From: Gammaproteobacteria bacterium
GTDB taxonomy: Bacteria > Pseudomonadota > Gammaproteobacteria > Burkholderiales > Nitrosomonadaceae
Direction of reading: 5' to 3'
NCBI GenBank assembly: GCA_030431985.1
Contig: JAUIIB010000016.1
Span: 1-53,264 of the forward strand
Length of the DNA: 53,264 nt
Position numbers and translations under genes: made by a program. Of this stretch, positions 43,958-52,959 are shown piece by piece. The stretch's first letter is position 1. Every line of letters begins with the position of its first letter. The notes under the pieces were generated by a model. It was not told the origin of the DNA, did no database searches, and saw nothing but the letters and a program-made list of their open reading frames with translations.

Positions 43958-44455
43958 ATGCTTAAATTTAAATCATGTAAATTGAAAAAACTACTACAAG
44001 CGCTATGTTTATTTGGGTTTTTCATTGTCTCACAAAGTAATGCTCACCCCCTAGGTTCCAATTTAAATCCCATTTCTTTTGGTAGCGATCAAACAATTGT
44101 AGATATAACTAAATTAATCTGGTTTCCACTTGAGGTAGAAGGATTGCCTCCTGGTGCAGAAATTGCTGTATTGCGAGGCGATATGGAAAAAGCCGGCAGT
44201 GAGTCAATTTTAAGACTGCCTCCCGGTTATGTTGTACCAAATCACACTCATACCAGCGATGAACTCTATGTATGGATACAAGGAGCATTTTCATTAATTT
44301 CTTATGATGGAAAGAAAACTAAATTTGATGGCCCGGCCTATGTTAGTTTCCCTGGAAAAGCGCCACCACATGCATTAGTTTGTGAAAATAAGGAGCCCTG
44401 TATCTTATATTTAAAATTTTCTCGACCATTTGATGTTGAATTTCCGAGGAATTGA
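43958..44455 (+). CDS. Exported cupin-domain protein
   Basis: A 165-residue protein with a signal peptide (LLQALCLFGFFIVSQSNA) and a ChrR-like cupin. The metal-binding set is HTHTSDELYVWIQG (HxH and E) with a later His in PPHALVC. A cysteine pair (CENKEPC) may be a disulfide. ATG 43958 is preceded by AGGAGC. It is the only gene downstream of the sigma54 promoter, so it is probably induced through the globin-containing activator. An enzymatic role in the periplasm (oxidation or binding of a small molecule) is possible; the substrate is unknown. Confidence 0.82.
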   Translation: MLKFKSCKLKKLLQALCLFGFFIVSQSNAHPLGSNLNPISFGSDQTIVDITKLIWFPLEVEGLPPGAEIAVLRGDMEKAGSESILRLPPGYVVPNHTHTSDELYVWIQGAFSLISYDGKKTKFDGPAYVSFPGKAPPHALVCENKEPCILYLKFSRPFDVEFPRN

Positions 44456-44494
44456 CCTTAATCTTTAATACGAAAAAATTTACATATATTAAAA

Positions 44495-44535
44495 GGGTGC
44501 ATGCTAATTTAAGTTGTTGCGCGCACCCAATTTTA
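44495..44535 (+). terminator. Likely terminator of the cupin gene
   Basis: GGGTGC (44495-44500) pairs with GCACCC (44523-44528) across a 22-base loop and is followed by AATTTTAA. It lies 40 bp after the cupin stop. Confidence 0.5.
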
Positions 44536-44600
44536 ATATTGGTTGTAGGCGTGCTATAAGCTAGTGGAAGTGAGTGTCAGTTTAATGTTAACTTGAAAGA

Positions 44601-44674
44601 TTACTTTCCACTGACTCTGGGATGATTCTCCCATTTTTCTAAAACATTGAATAGTTGGTTCGACAATTCTCCAT
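44601..44674 (-). pseudogene. Decayed second copy of the small-peptide gene
   Basis: The minus strand carries ELSNQLFNVLEKWENHPRV, clearly related to ASLSNQFFSILEEWESVLR of the 39-residue peptide. The only ATG (44674) is out of frame with this segment and stops after 11 codons; an in-frame TTG at 44666 has no usable ribosome-binding site. A frameshift near the start is likely. It ends at 44601 after SGK, shorter than the first copy. Confidence 0.5.
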
Positions 44675-44715
44675 GTTATAGAAAAGTAATTTAAGAATTA
44701 TGGGGTAAAGCACGA

Positions 44716-44731
44716 TTTGATTCTGGTTTGT
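44716..44731 (-). promoter_or_regulatory. Motif shared upstream of both small-peptide copies (second copy)
   Basis: Plus-strand TTTGATTCTGGTTTGT, 42 bp upstream of the decayed copy's ATG; see the matching site at 41611-41626. Conservation outside the coding part suggests that the duplicated unit included its regulatory region. Confidence 0.45.
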
Positions 44732-44793
44732 ATTCCACTGCAAATGCGTTTTAATAGTGATATTGCCTGAAAATTATGGCGGAGATTTATCTG

Positions 44794-44922
44794 ATGGAAG
44801 AGGAATACAGTGCAGAAAATAGTGATGATGACGTTGCCGATGGTATGGTTCCGGACAGTCGAATTATCGAAATTATCGATGAAATAGAATTAGCCAAGGA
44901 CGACGACGAAAATTTGAAGTAA
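44794..44922 (+). CDS. Small acidic protein (possible)
   Basis: A 42-residue acidic frame, MEEEYSAENSDDDVADGM to DDDENLK, with GGAG nine bases before ATG 44794; ATG 44776 is also in frame. No homologue recognised. It lies between the decayed peptide copy and the broken GGDEF gene. Real coding is uncertain. Confidence 0.35.
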   Translation: MEEEYSAENSDDDVADGMVPDSRIIEIIDEIELAKDDDENLK

Positions 44923-44962
44923 AGGTGTCGTGGCCTGCTAACCTTGAGAGTGGGTCGAGATT

Positions 44963-45876
44963 TTATGCACTTTTGATTTGTTGATTGAAATCGTATTTAT
45001 TCTCGCGCTTATTTTTATACATTAATGCATCAGCCTGAGTTAAAAGATCATCTAGAGAGTTGAAATCTTTTGCCCTGCCAATAATTTTGCCGTGACTGTA
45101 TTTGATCGGGTAGCATTTTCCTCTGCGTTTGTTGGCGGCGTCGATTGCATCGGCCAGTCGATTCGTTGCTAATTCAAGATCGTCATTTTTGCTAAACACT
45201 ACGAATTCGTCGCCGCCTATGCGTGCTATCGTTTCGTTGCGTCTGAAGTTGCTTTTGAGCAGATTCGCGAATTCAGTAATCATTTTTGAACCCACTTGGT
45301 GACCTTGCGTGTCATTGATTTTTTTTAATCCGTCCAGGTCGAGATAGAGTAGGGTCAGTGTACTATCGTTGCGCAGGCTTTCGAGAAAAAATGTTTACCC
45401 AGAATATGGAATGCCCGCTGATTGTATAAGCCAGTCATTTCATCGGTTAGGGCTAGCTTGTGTAAATCATTTTCTAGGTGGCTTATTTTATTGGATAGCC
45501 ACAAAACTATGAAAAAGAAAGTCAGCGATAATATGGTTGCTGATAATGCGATCTGAATATCTTGTGATGCGGTTGGGACTGTATCAAAAAAATAATTAAT
45601 GATACTGATCACAGCATAAAGGCCTATTAGCGCCCATGGTAATGCAACTTTTGCAGTAACACTGCCAATACCTGAGCCCAGTAATAATGAAAAAATCCCT
45701 CCCTAAATGACGCGAATGAAATTTGCAAGTGTTAATAGGCACATACACAGAAATGTATGATAAGGGATCAATATTTCGGTTGAGTGGCTGTAAAGACCTG
45801 TTGCCGAGAAGAAGTATCCGGAGAAAATAATCTGACGACGTACAGAGAAGTTGCGGATAAAATAACTATATTTCAT
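44963..45876 (-). pseudogene. Membrane GGDEF diguanylate cyclase, broken
   Basis: Joined reading gives an N-terminal hydrophobic region (from about MKYSYF at 45876), transmembrane segments (ALSATILSLTFFFIVLWLS) and a GGDEF domain with LTDEMTGLYNQRAF, LLYLDLDGLKKIND and an intact RIGGDEFVV active site. Two lesions split it: an in-frame TAG at 45703-45705 and a one-base loss in a run of six T (minus strand) near 45389-45394. One more T in that run restores the frame into LESLRNDSTLTLLYLDLDG. It would make cyclic di-GMP if intact. The homopolymer lesion could be a sequencing error; the stop codon is independent of it. Confidence 0.85.
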
Positions 45877-46222
45877 GGACTTAAAATACGAATAGAAGTG
45901 CGATGTCGACTGAATTATGGTAGAAAAGGGAAAATTGTAGCTCTGGTGGAAAAACGAAGTGGGCACCGATAGACTGGGTTTGGATTTTACCAAGAAACGT
46001 ATATAAACCGATCAACCGGGTTTTCGCAAAATGCCAATGTACGTAAACAATAGACGCTGGTATTATGAGTCCTTTATAAAAACTTTATAAGTTTTGATCG
46101 ACGTGCTTGTTCTCACAGTAGACAAATATCAGTAGTGCTACTTTTATTGGAAGGTTTTTTATTTGTCGTCGTGCTGAGAAGTGGCTTTTAAGAATAACAA
46201 AAACAGTCTGTTAGGCTTATTG
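45877..46222. other. Intergenic region upstream of hemE
   Basis: About 345 bp between the broken GGDEF gene and hemE. I see no gene, tRNA or clear repeat. It should hold the hemE promoter in its AT-rich right part. Confidence 0.6.
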
Positions 46223-47290
46223 ATGACAATTTCTAAAAACGATACATTTTTACGTGCTTTGTTGAAGCAACCTGTTGAATACACTCCTGTGTGGATGATG
46301 CGTCAGGCTGGACGGTATTTGCCTGAATACAACAATACACGGGCACAAGCGGGTGATTTCCTGACCTTATGCAAAACGCCGTCATTGGCTACTGAAGTGA
46401 CATTGCAGCCGTTAGAGCGTTTTCCTCTGGATGCGGCAATTTTATTCTCGGATATTTTGACAATACCGGATGCAATGGGCCTGGGTCTTTACTTTGCCCA
46501 AGGCGAAGGTCCGGTTTTTGAGCGGCCGATACGCGATGAAAATAGTGTTCAGGCAATAAAAATACCTGACCCTGAAGTTGGTTTACGATATGTAATGGAT
46601 GCGGTTTCAGAAATACGAAAAGCGCTGAACAACCGGGTGCCTTTGATTGGTTTTTCCGGTAGTCCGTTTACTTTAGCTTGCTATATGGTTGAAGGGCGTG
46701 GCGGAACGGATTTTCGTGAAATTAAAACCATGTTGTATAAACAGCCTGAATTATTGCATCAAATACTGAAAAAGAATGCACAAGCTGTCATCACATATCT
46801 CAATGCGCAAATTGAATCGGGTGCACAAGCCGTGATGATTTTCGATACCTGGGGCGGTGCTTTATCTCATTCGGCTTATCAAGAGTTTTCCCTCCAGTAT
46901 ATTCATCAAATTATTGACGAACTTCAACGGGAGAAACAGGGTGTACGCATTCCTAACATTGTGTTCACAAAAGGTGGTGGTTTATGGCTGGAAGCTATTG
47001 CGGATATTGGTTGTGATGCAGTTGGATTAGACTGGACTATTGACATAGGTGACGCACGTCGGCGCGTTGGTGACAAAGTTGCTCTGCAAGGTAATCTTGA
47101 TCCGTCGATTTTATTTGCTTCAGAGGAAGTTATAGTCGAAGAAGTAAAAAATATTCTGACGCGTTTTGGTCATGGTAGTGGTCATGTTTTTAATCTGGGA
47201 CATGGTATATCCCAGTTTACACAGCCGGAACGTGCCGCAGTATTGGTTGATTCAGTGCATTCGTTAAGTCGAAAATTTCATGAACACTAG
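46223..47290 (+). CDS. hemE: Uroporphyrinogen decarboxylase
   Basis: A 355-residue haem-biosynthesis enzyme converting uroporphyrinogen III to coproporphyrinogen III in the cytosol. Signatures: [15 protein letters not shown] near the N-terminus, [29 protein letters not shown] and [13 protein letters not shown] near the C-terminus. ATG 46223 ([10 protein letters not shown]) fits the family start; the frame is open back to 46181. Length is normal. Confidence 0.95.
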   Translation: MTISKNDTFLRALLKQPVEYTPVWMMRQAGRYLPEYNNTRAQAGDFLTLCKTPSLATEVTLQPLERFPLDAAILFSDILTIPDAMGLGLYFAQGEGPVFERPIRDENSVQAIKIPDPEVGLRYVMDAVSEIRKALNNRVPLIGFSGSPFTLACYMVEGRGGTDFREIKTMLYKQPELLHQILKKNAQAVITYLNAQIESGAQAVMIFDTWGGALSHSAYQEFSLQYIHQIIDELQREKQGVRIPNIVFTKGGGLWLEAIADIGCDAVGLDWTIDIGDARRRVGDKVALQGNLDPSILFASEEVIVEEVKNILTRFGHGSGHVFNLGHGISQFTQPERAAVLVDSVHSLSRKFHEH

Positions 47291-47345
47291 GTTTTAATAA
47301 TTCTTTAAGTACAGGTTCGCTAATAATGGCATAGAGGAGATTACC

Positions 47346-48035
47346 GTGCATATTCTGATTGTTGAAGACGATCAGGCGATTGCCGCCAACCTGTATGATT
47401 TTCTCGAGTCACGAGGGCATCGTGTGGATGCTGCTGCGGATGGTACATTGGGTTATCATCTGGCTGTTTCGCAGCAGTTTGACGCCATTTTACTTGATCT
47501 GGGTCTGCCGGGAATGAACGGCATTACATTGTGCCGGAAGCTGAGGCAGGAATCACAAGTCGATACGCCAATCTTAATGATCACGGCCCGTGATACGCTC
47601 GAAGATAAGCTGGTTGGATTTGAACACGGAGCCGATGATTATCTGGTTAAGCCATTCCAGCTGAAAGAAGTCGAAGCGCGCCTGAATGCATTGCACAAAC
47701 GATACTCCGGACGCATGACCCGTCGTAAGCTTGAAGTCAATGGTTTGTCGTATGATCCCAAAACGTTTTCAATTCGCTTTGAAAGCAAAGAAGTAAAATT
47801 GCCTCCGAAGTGTATTCGCCTGTTGGCTTTAATGATGAGCGAACCTGGGCGGGTTTTTAGCCGTAAAGAACTTGAGTCTGAAGCATGGGAGGATGCACAG
47901 GAAACCAGCGATACGCTGCGCAGTCACATGCATGTATTGCGGCGCGCATTGATGCGGGCTGGTGGCTATGATCCGATTGAGACAGTTCACGGCATTGGTT
48001 ATTGTTTGAATTCTCGTGCCCCTAGCCAAGATTAA
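47346..48035 (+). CDS. OmpR/QseB-type response regulator
   Basis: A 229-residue regulator. Receiver domain with acidic pair EDD (7-9), phosphoacceptor D51 in LLDLGLPG, T in MITARD and K in YLVKPFQ. The OmpR winged-helix DNA-binding domain follows (RVFSRKELESEAWED, SDTLRSHMHVLRRAL). GTG 47346 is preceded by AGAGGAG. It overlaps the histidine kinase gene by 20 bases. Target genes cannot be read from the sequence. Confidence 0.93.
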   Translation: MHILIVEDDQAIAANLYDFLESRGHRVDAAADGTLGYHLAVSQQFDAILLDLGLPGMNGITLCRKLRQESQVDTPILMITARDTLEDKLVGFEHGADDYLVKPFQLKEVEARLNALHKRYSGRMTRRKLEVNGLSYDPKTFSIRFESKEVKLPPKCIRLLALMMSEPGRVFSRKELESEAWEDAQETSDTLRSHMHVLRRALMRAGGYDPIETVHGIGYCLNSRAPSQD

Positions 48036-49302
48036 GCGCAGCCTGCGTTTCCGTGTTGCGAATGTACTGGCAATCTTTTGCATCATTATCGTTGGCGCGT
48101 TATGTATTATTTTGTACGTTGTGTCTGATAATATTGAGGAAGCGCACATCGAGCAAGTGATCACAATGGAAATGGATCACCTGGTGCATCAGTATCGCAA
48201 ACATTCCGATTCATATTTTCAGATTGGCTCGCATTTGAAAAGTTATGCGATTCGACATACTGATGACGAGTTGCAAATCCCTTCTCATTACCGCAAATTG
48301 AATGACGGGTACCATCGGGTTTTATTCGATTCAGAAGAGATACATGTTCTGGTTCGGTCGATAGACGGCGTCAAATTTTTGGTTGCATATCGTATTACAC
48401 TGCACAATAAGCGGTTAAGTGAATTGCGATTGCTAATTCTATTGTCGTGGATTGTTGTTATCGCGATTGCGTTTGCTGCAGGATACGGGCTTGCTGGAAT
48501 ACTGGTAAAACAAGTCACCGATTTGGCTGAGCGCGTGAAGCAGCTGGCGCCTGATGAGATTAAAAGTGTGCCATTAAAGCAAAAAGATATGGACAAAGAA
48601 GTAGCGCAGCTAGCATTGGCATTGGATGATTATCAGAATCGTATACAGTGTATGCTGTTGCGTGAACAAGAATTTACTGCGAATGTCAGTCATGAGTTGA
48701 GAACACCGATTACAACGATACTAACGAGTTGCGAATTGTTGGAAGCTGAACCCGAATTGCCCGACAAAGTGCTTTTACGCATTAAGCGGATAGAAGCCGC
48801 AACGAAGCGTATGGGTGAGCAGCTGCAGGCTTTATTGTTTCTTGCGCGTGAACAGGCGCTGGGTGTAATGGAGCCGGTTGCCATCGCGGAATGCGTCTAT
48901 GATGCCGCTGAACCGCTGTATTCAGAGATTCATCGAAAAAGATTGAAATTTATTACTGATATTGCACCTAACGTTGTGATTAATCTTAATCGCCAAGCAT
49001 TACACACAGCACTTACCAACATATTGCGTAATGCAGTTCAGTATACAGAGGAAGGTTATATTCGGGTTCAGTACGATTGTGGTGTGCTATCAATTACAGA
49101 TACGGGAATAGGGATTAAGCCGGCTTTTTTGCCTTTTCTGTTTGAGCGTTACTTCCGTGATACAACGCATGTTGAGGGGCTTGGGATCGGATTACCAATC
49201 GTTAAACGTATCAGCAATTATTATAGATGGCAGCTTGATGTTGAAACCAAGGCTGAAGTAGGAACGACATTCCGGATTACCTTTCCATCACAATTAGTCT
49301 GA
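48016..49302 (+). CDS. Sensor histidine kinase
   Basis: A 428-residue membrane kinase. First transmembrane segment at about residues 12-36, periplasmic domain to about 140, second segment (LLILLSWIVVIAIAFAAGYGLAG). Then HAMP, H-box NVSHELRTPITTI, N-box NILRNAVQYT, and G-boxes DTGIGIKP and GLGIGLPIV. GTG 48016 lies within the response regulator gene. It is the partner of the regulator upstream; the ligand is unknown. Confidence 0.93.
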   Translation: MPLAKIKRSLRFRVANVLAIFCIIIVGALCIILYVVSDNIEEAHIEQVITMEMDHLVHQYRKHSDSYFQIGSHLKSYAIRHTDDELQIPSHYRKLNDGYHRVLFDSEEIHVLVRSIDGVKFLVAYRITLHNKRLSELRLLILLSWIVVIAIAFAAGYGLAGILVKQVTDLAERVKQLAPDEIKSVPLKQKDMDKEVAQLALALDDYQNRIQCMLLREQEFTANVSHELRTPITTILTSCELLEAEPELPDKVLLRIKRIEAATKRMGEQLQALLFLAREQALGVMEPVAIAECVYDAAEPLYSEIHRKRLKFITDIAPNVVINLNRQALHTALTNILRNAVQYTEEGYIRVQYDCGVLSITDTGIGIKPAFLPFLFERYFRDTTHVEGLGIGLPIVKRISNYYRWQLDVETKAEVGTTFRITFPSQLV

Positions 49303-49308
49303 TTGGTA

Positions 49309-50862
49309 TTACACGCCAAACTCAATCCCCGTTTGTGCGAGACCTACAAGATCAATATTATCGGCGTTAATTTGTGTATTGGCGGCCAGCAAGGTTAACT
49401 CAGCAGCTGATATTTGATCACTGTTGAGCTGTTCCAAATAAAGTGATTTTTCATCTGCTGATGGATCATAGCCGAGTAGATTGTGCCAGAGTAGTGTTAC
49501 CAGTGCATCGTTGTCATGGATTCCAGCTGCATTAAGTCCTAACGATATTAACTGCTCATCATTATTCCCGTTATCGATCGCTGATAAACCTAAACCGACA
49601 AAATTGTGATTGCTTACCGATGCGGCCCCAAAAATAACGCCTAACAACTTAGCAATTTGACCGGCATGTCCGTTAATATCCAACGCCAATCCGGTATTGT
49701 CAAATTGAAGCCGTTCGATGTTAATTAATAAATCACGGCCTTCATCGCCGGCTTGATGAAGAATAGAGTAGCCTTCATTAGTTTTACTAAGCATATAATC
49801 GGACAATTTGCCATCGAACCGTGCTATATCAATGCCGCCGCCGCCCAGCAAGGTGTCGTTCCCGGCCTTACCTATCAGGATATCGTTACCATTATGACCG
49901 GATAATGTGTTGTTGAACTGATTGCCGTATAACTCATCGTTATTTTGGCCGCCGCTGGCATTTTCAATAACGGTATCGTATGCAATCCAGATGTTTGGCA
50001 CAGGAGTACTATCAACGTTGCTAATTGCAAAAACCGGGTTGCCGATAAATGATCCCTGGCCTTCTTCCAATTGAATGTAAGCGGCCTGATTACCGCTATA
50101 ACTAATCGTATCAATACCGCCGCTATCCCAGATAGTTTCATGGAAAGTGTCGTCATCGTTGTAGGTTATTATATTGTCACCTGGGTGGTGGCTGGAATTA
50201 GCGCGGTAGATATGTTGAATCGCTTTGATATCCAGGGGCATCGGCGTGGTGGGGTAATAATCAAAGAATGAATTTTGATCACCGGGTATTGCCGAATAAC
50301 TCATGATAGTGGATGACATTGTGTTATTTTCAGCCGGGAAACTTGGGTCATCAAAAGGGTGTGTCAGACCGAGGGCGTGGCCAATTTCGTGCAAGATCGT
50401 CAGAAATGAAAAGCTACCTGCGACCCATTCTTGTTGTGCGCTTCGGCTTGTTTGATTGACCCAGATATCACCACTCCATATCCCATATGCAGGCAAATAT
50501 GCCCATGCCTCGGCATCGCTGAATCCCGGGATGTCGGTATAGGCAATGCGGATGTCGCCAACTTCGTTTTCGGTTTCTGTAATTTGCTCAAACTCGATAT
50601 CTGCTATTGCTTCCCATTGTCGCAATGCAGCAATGAAGTCGGATTGGTTGGATGGTGTGATTGGCGTGTATGATCTGCTCCATGGCTCTTCCCTGGGGCC
50701 ATATCCCGTTAGTGGGTCGGCAGACCATCGCGATGTGCTACTTGGAAAGCTATAAGAGATAACAGGATTTTCCCAGCGCAAACCATGTATGAGTGAATCA
50801 ATTGTATTTGAATTTGCGTCGCTGACGGTGATAATGCCGCTGAATGAAAATGGTGTAGGCAC
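49309..50862 (-). CDS. Serralysin-like secreted metalloprotease with DUF4214 tail
   Basis: A 517-residue M10-type zinc protease. Zinc motif HEIGHALGLTH (158-168) and Met-turn around STIMSYSA. The calcium-binding RTX-like part (GNDILIGKAGNDTLLGGGG) is followed by IDIARFDG. A C-terminal DUF4214-type helical region ends with TGIEFGV. There is no N-terminal signal; such proteins leave by a type I secretion system through a C-terminal signal. No type I transporter is in the window. Confidence 0.88.
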   Translation of the reverse strand: MPTPFSFSGIITVSDANSNTIDSLIHGLRWENPVISYSFPSSTSRWSADPLTGYGPREEPWSRSYTPITPSNQSDFIAALRQWEAIADIEFEQITETENEVGDIRIAYTDIPGFSDAEAWAYLPAYGIWSGDIWVNQTSRSAQQEWVAGSFSFLTILHEIGHALGLTHPFDDPSFPAENNTMSSTIMSYSAIPGDQNSFFDYYPTTPMPLDIKAIQHIYRANSSHHPGDNIITYNDDDTFHETIWDSGGIDTISYSGNQAAYIQLEEGQGSFIGNPVFAISNVDSTPVPNIWIAYDTVIENASGGQNNDELYGNQFNNTLSGHNGNDILIGKAGNDTLLGGGGIDIARFDGKLSDYMLSKTNEGYSILHQAGDEGRDLLINIERLQFDNTGLALDINGHAGQIAKLLGVIFGAASVSNHNFVGLGLSAIDNGNNDEQLISLGLNAAGIHDNDALVTLLWHNLLGYDPSADEKSLYLEQLNSDQISAAELTLLAANTQINADNIDLVGLAQTGIEFGV

Positions 50863-50979
50863 TTCGAATCACCTCAAAAAAGCGAAATAACTGCTGTGAT
50901 TGTATATTCAGCCATCAATCATAGGTTGTATCGCCATACGTATCATTTAGTTTACTTTATTTACCGAACGTTATTTATG

Positions 50980-51963
50980 CTATGCTGCGTTTATTTTGTA
51001 CTCAGTTGAATCCTGTTGAGTACTGTATCGCTTGGATTCGTAAGCCCAGTCCAAATTGCCGCGCATCCATGCGCGTAGTACTGAGACATATTTTTTTACC
51101 ACGAGTTCCGGGCAATTGGCAAACCGGGGCAGTTGTTTTTCAAGTGATTGGAACTGTTGTATTTGTGTGTCGATCAGTTTCTTAACAAGATTTAGTGCAT
51201 CTTGCAAGCTGATATTTAACTCGTGCTGCATAACAAGTACCATATTATGCATATCACCGTGAGCTTTTTCTTTTTTTAGAGAGATAATGTCATTAGACCA
51301 GCACACAACATTATTCGTTAAGTTCGCAAGTTTAACCATGTGTGGATGTGAACGTGCAATACAGGGTATCTCTAGGTTTTCTGCAACTTCAATTAAATCA
51401 ATATCAGTGTACAATCCGCCGCTGAAAGGTCGCATCTGCATATAACTATCCGTATTCGGCCACCGATGTTGGTAACGGTTTTCTGCCTCCCAGAAGGTGG
51501 CCTCAAAATACTCTGAGGCACTTTTGGCAAATCGTAGCATCCAAGCTTGAGAAGAAACTTGCCGAAGTCGTGTGTAGATATCGCTTAAGGCGTGAATTAA
51601 AGGCGGGTCTTCAGGTTTGGTTAATCGGCCGGCCAGTATTTCAAGACATCGGTTATGCAGTGCATGCAGTTGATCGGGATGCTTGCCCAATCCACTTTCA
51701 TCACACTGGTCGTCAATAACAAATAGCCAGGTATTCCAATTCGAAATCATTTCAAGTCGATCAAGCGCAGCATCCGGGTAAGCCCTGGCAGCAAGTCGGC
51801 CAAATTTTGATAATCTCAGATGCTCAAATGCGTGTGGGTCTGTTATGAGCTGATGTTGCTTAACCCATTCGAGGGTTTGCTCATGTACTTGATCTGCAAA
51901 TGGGCTTATTCTCTCTGGAAATGGGCACGTGAGATGTGGCAGAATAATGTGCTCAGTCGTCAT
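50980..51963 (-). CDS. Class I terpene synthase
   Basis: A 327-residue terpene cyclase. First metal motif DDQCDE (84-89), pyrophosphate-sensing R178 (MRPFSGG), second metal triad NDIISLKKE (224-232; N, S, E present), and the C-terminal RY pair (312-313). All the catalytic elements are present, so it is probably active. The product is unknown; sesquiterpene-type cyclisation is typical of this length. No prenyl-methyltransferase or P450 neighbours are seen. Confidence 0.9.
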   Translation of the reverse strand: MTTEHIILPHLTCPFPERISPFADQVHEQTLEWVKQHQLITDPHAFEHLRLSKFGRLAARAYPDAALDRLEMISNWNTWLFVIDDQCDESGLGKHPDQLHALHNRCLEILAGRLTKPEDPPLIHALSDIYTRLRQVSSQAWMLRFAKSASEYFEATFWEAENRYQHRWPNTDSYMQMRPFSGGLYTDIDLIEVAENLEIPCIARSHPHMVKLANLTNNVVCWSNDIISLKKEKAHGDMHNMVLVMQHELNISLQDALNLVKKLIDTQIQQFQSLEKQLPRFANCPELVVKKYVSVLRAWMRGNLDWAYESKRYSTQQDSTEYKINAA

Positions 51964-52100
51964 AATTGAATACCTCTGTCTAGCTTTATTTTTAAACGAA
52001 TAATGAGTGTATCAATGAATAGCTCATTGATATAATTAGAAAAGCATAATTAAATACCCTTGTTTTGTTAATTAAATGCATTTTTTATAGATGTGGGTAA

Positions 52101-52120
52101 TGGGTCGATCTGGGTCGATC
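52101..52120. repeat. Tandem ten-base repeat in divergent promoter region
   Basis: TGGGTCGATC occurs twice head to tail in the 331-bp gap between the terpene synthase and rnfB start codons. It looks like a tandem regulator binding site. Nothing else in this gap is recognisable as a gene. Confidence 0.55.
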
Positions 52121-52294
52121 GTTTTTCGCAGATGCATTGTTCCATGCGGGATAGCGATAGTTATTGTAATTACCTGTTAGGGCATAATGGCACATCTGAC
52201 TATTGACTTAATGTGGGTTGCGTATCGATTATTGGTTTGATCACAAGAACTGAATTGTAACCATCTGATTAATCTATTCAATAATAGGTGTTCC

Positions 52295-52951
52295 TTGAAA
52301 TTTAGTAAAAAATTTGTCAAAGAAATAGATGAATTATTGCCGCAAACGCAATGTCGTCAATGCGGATTTGCAGGCTGCGAGCCCTATGCAGCAGCCATTG
52401 TTGCCGGGCAGGCTGATATTAATCAGTGTCCACCTGGTGGTGCAGCTGTCATCGGCCAGATTTCGGCACTCTTGGGCATCGCCATCAAGCCACTTAATAC
52501 TAATCACGGCTTTTCTAAGCCCAGAGCTGTTGCAGTTATTGATGAAACTCGCTGTATCGGTTGCACATTTTGTATACGTGCCTGTCCGGTAGATGCTATT
52601 GTCGGCGCAGCAAAACAAATGCATACGGTTATTGCCGATGAATGCACCGGCTGCGAATTATGTGTCGCGCCTTGTCCGATGGATTGTATTCAAATGACTC
52701 CCGCTTCAGTGACGATCAGTGTTTCTGAGGATGATATCAAGGATAAAGCGGATCGGGCGCGTTTGCGATACCGCTCTAGGCAGCAAAGACTTGGATATCA
52801 AAAGCAGGAACCAAAACCTGCTGAAACGATATTAAATGATCCGGTGTCTACGGACCAGGACCGCAAACAGGCTATAGTCCAAGCAGCGCTTAAACGTGCC
52901 GCAGCCGTGCGTCAGAAACAAACAAGCGTCCATGATTCAAAATCAGTATAG
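52295..52951 (+). CDS. rnfB: RnfB-type ferredoxin subunit
   Basis: A 218-residue iron-sulfur protein. The N-terminal Fe-S domain has [15 protein letters not shown] and a further Cys in NQCPPGG. Two 4Fe-4S motifs are [15 protein letters not shown] and [15 protein letters not shown]. It begins with TTG 52295 (MKFSKKF). It lacks the N-terminal membrane segment of classical RnfB, and no other rnf genes are adjacent, so a stand-alone electron-transfer role beside nth is likely. nth starts nine bases after its stop. Confidence 0.9.
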   Translation: MKFSKKFVKEIDELLPQTQCRQCGFAGCEPYAAAIVAGQADINQCPPGGAAVIGQISALLGIAIKPLNTNHGFSKPRAVAVIDETRCIGCTFCIRACPVDAIVGAAKQMHTVIADECTGCELCVAPCPMDCIQMTPASVTISVSEDDIKDKADRARLRYRSRQQRLGYQKQEPKPAETILNDPVSTDQDRKQAIVQAALKRAAAVRQKQTSVHDSKSV

Positions 52952-52959
52952 GTTATGTC

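Noticed and set aside
45703..45993. 96-codon minus-strand frame as a separate gene
   Set aside because: Its 3' part is the N-terminal segment of the broken GGDEF gene, in the same frame with only a TAG between them.
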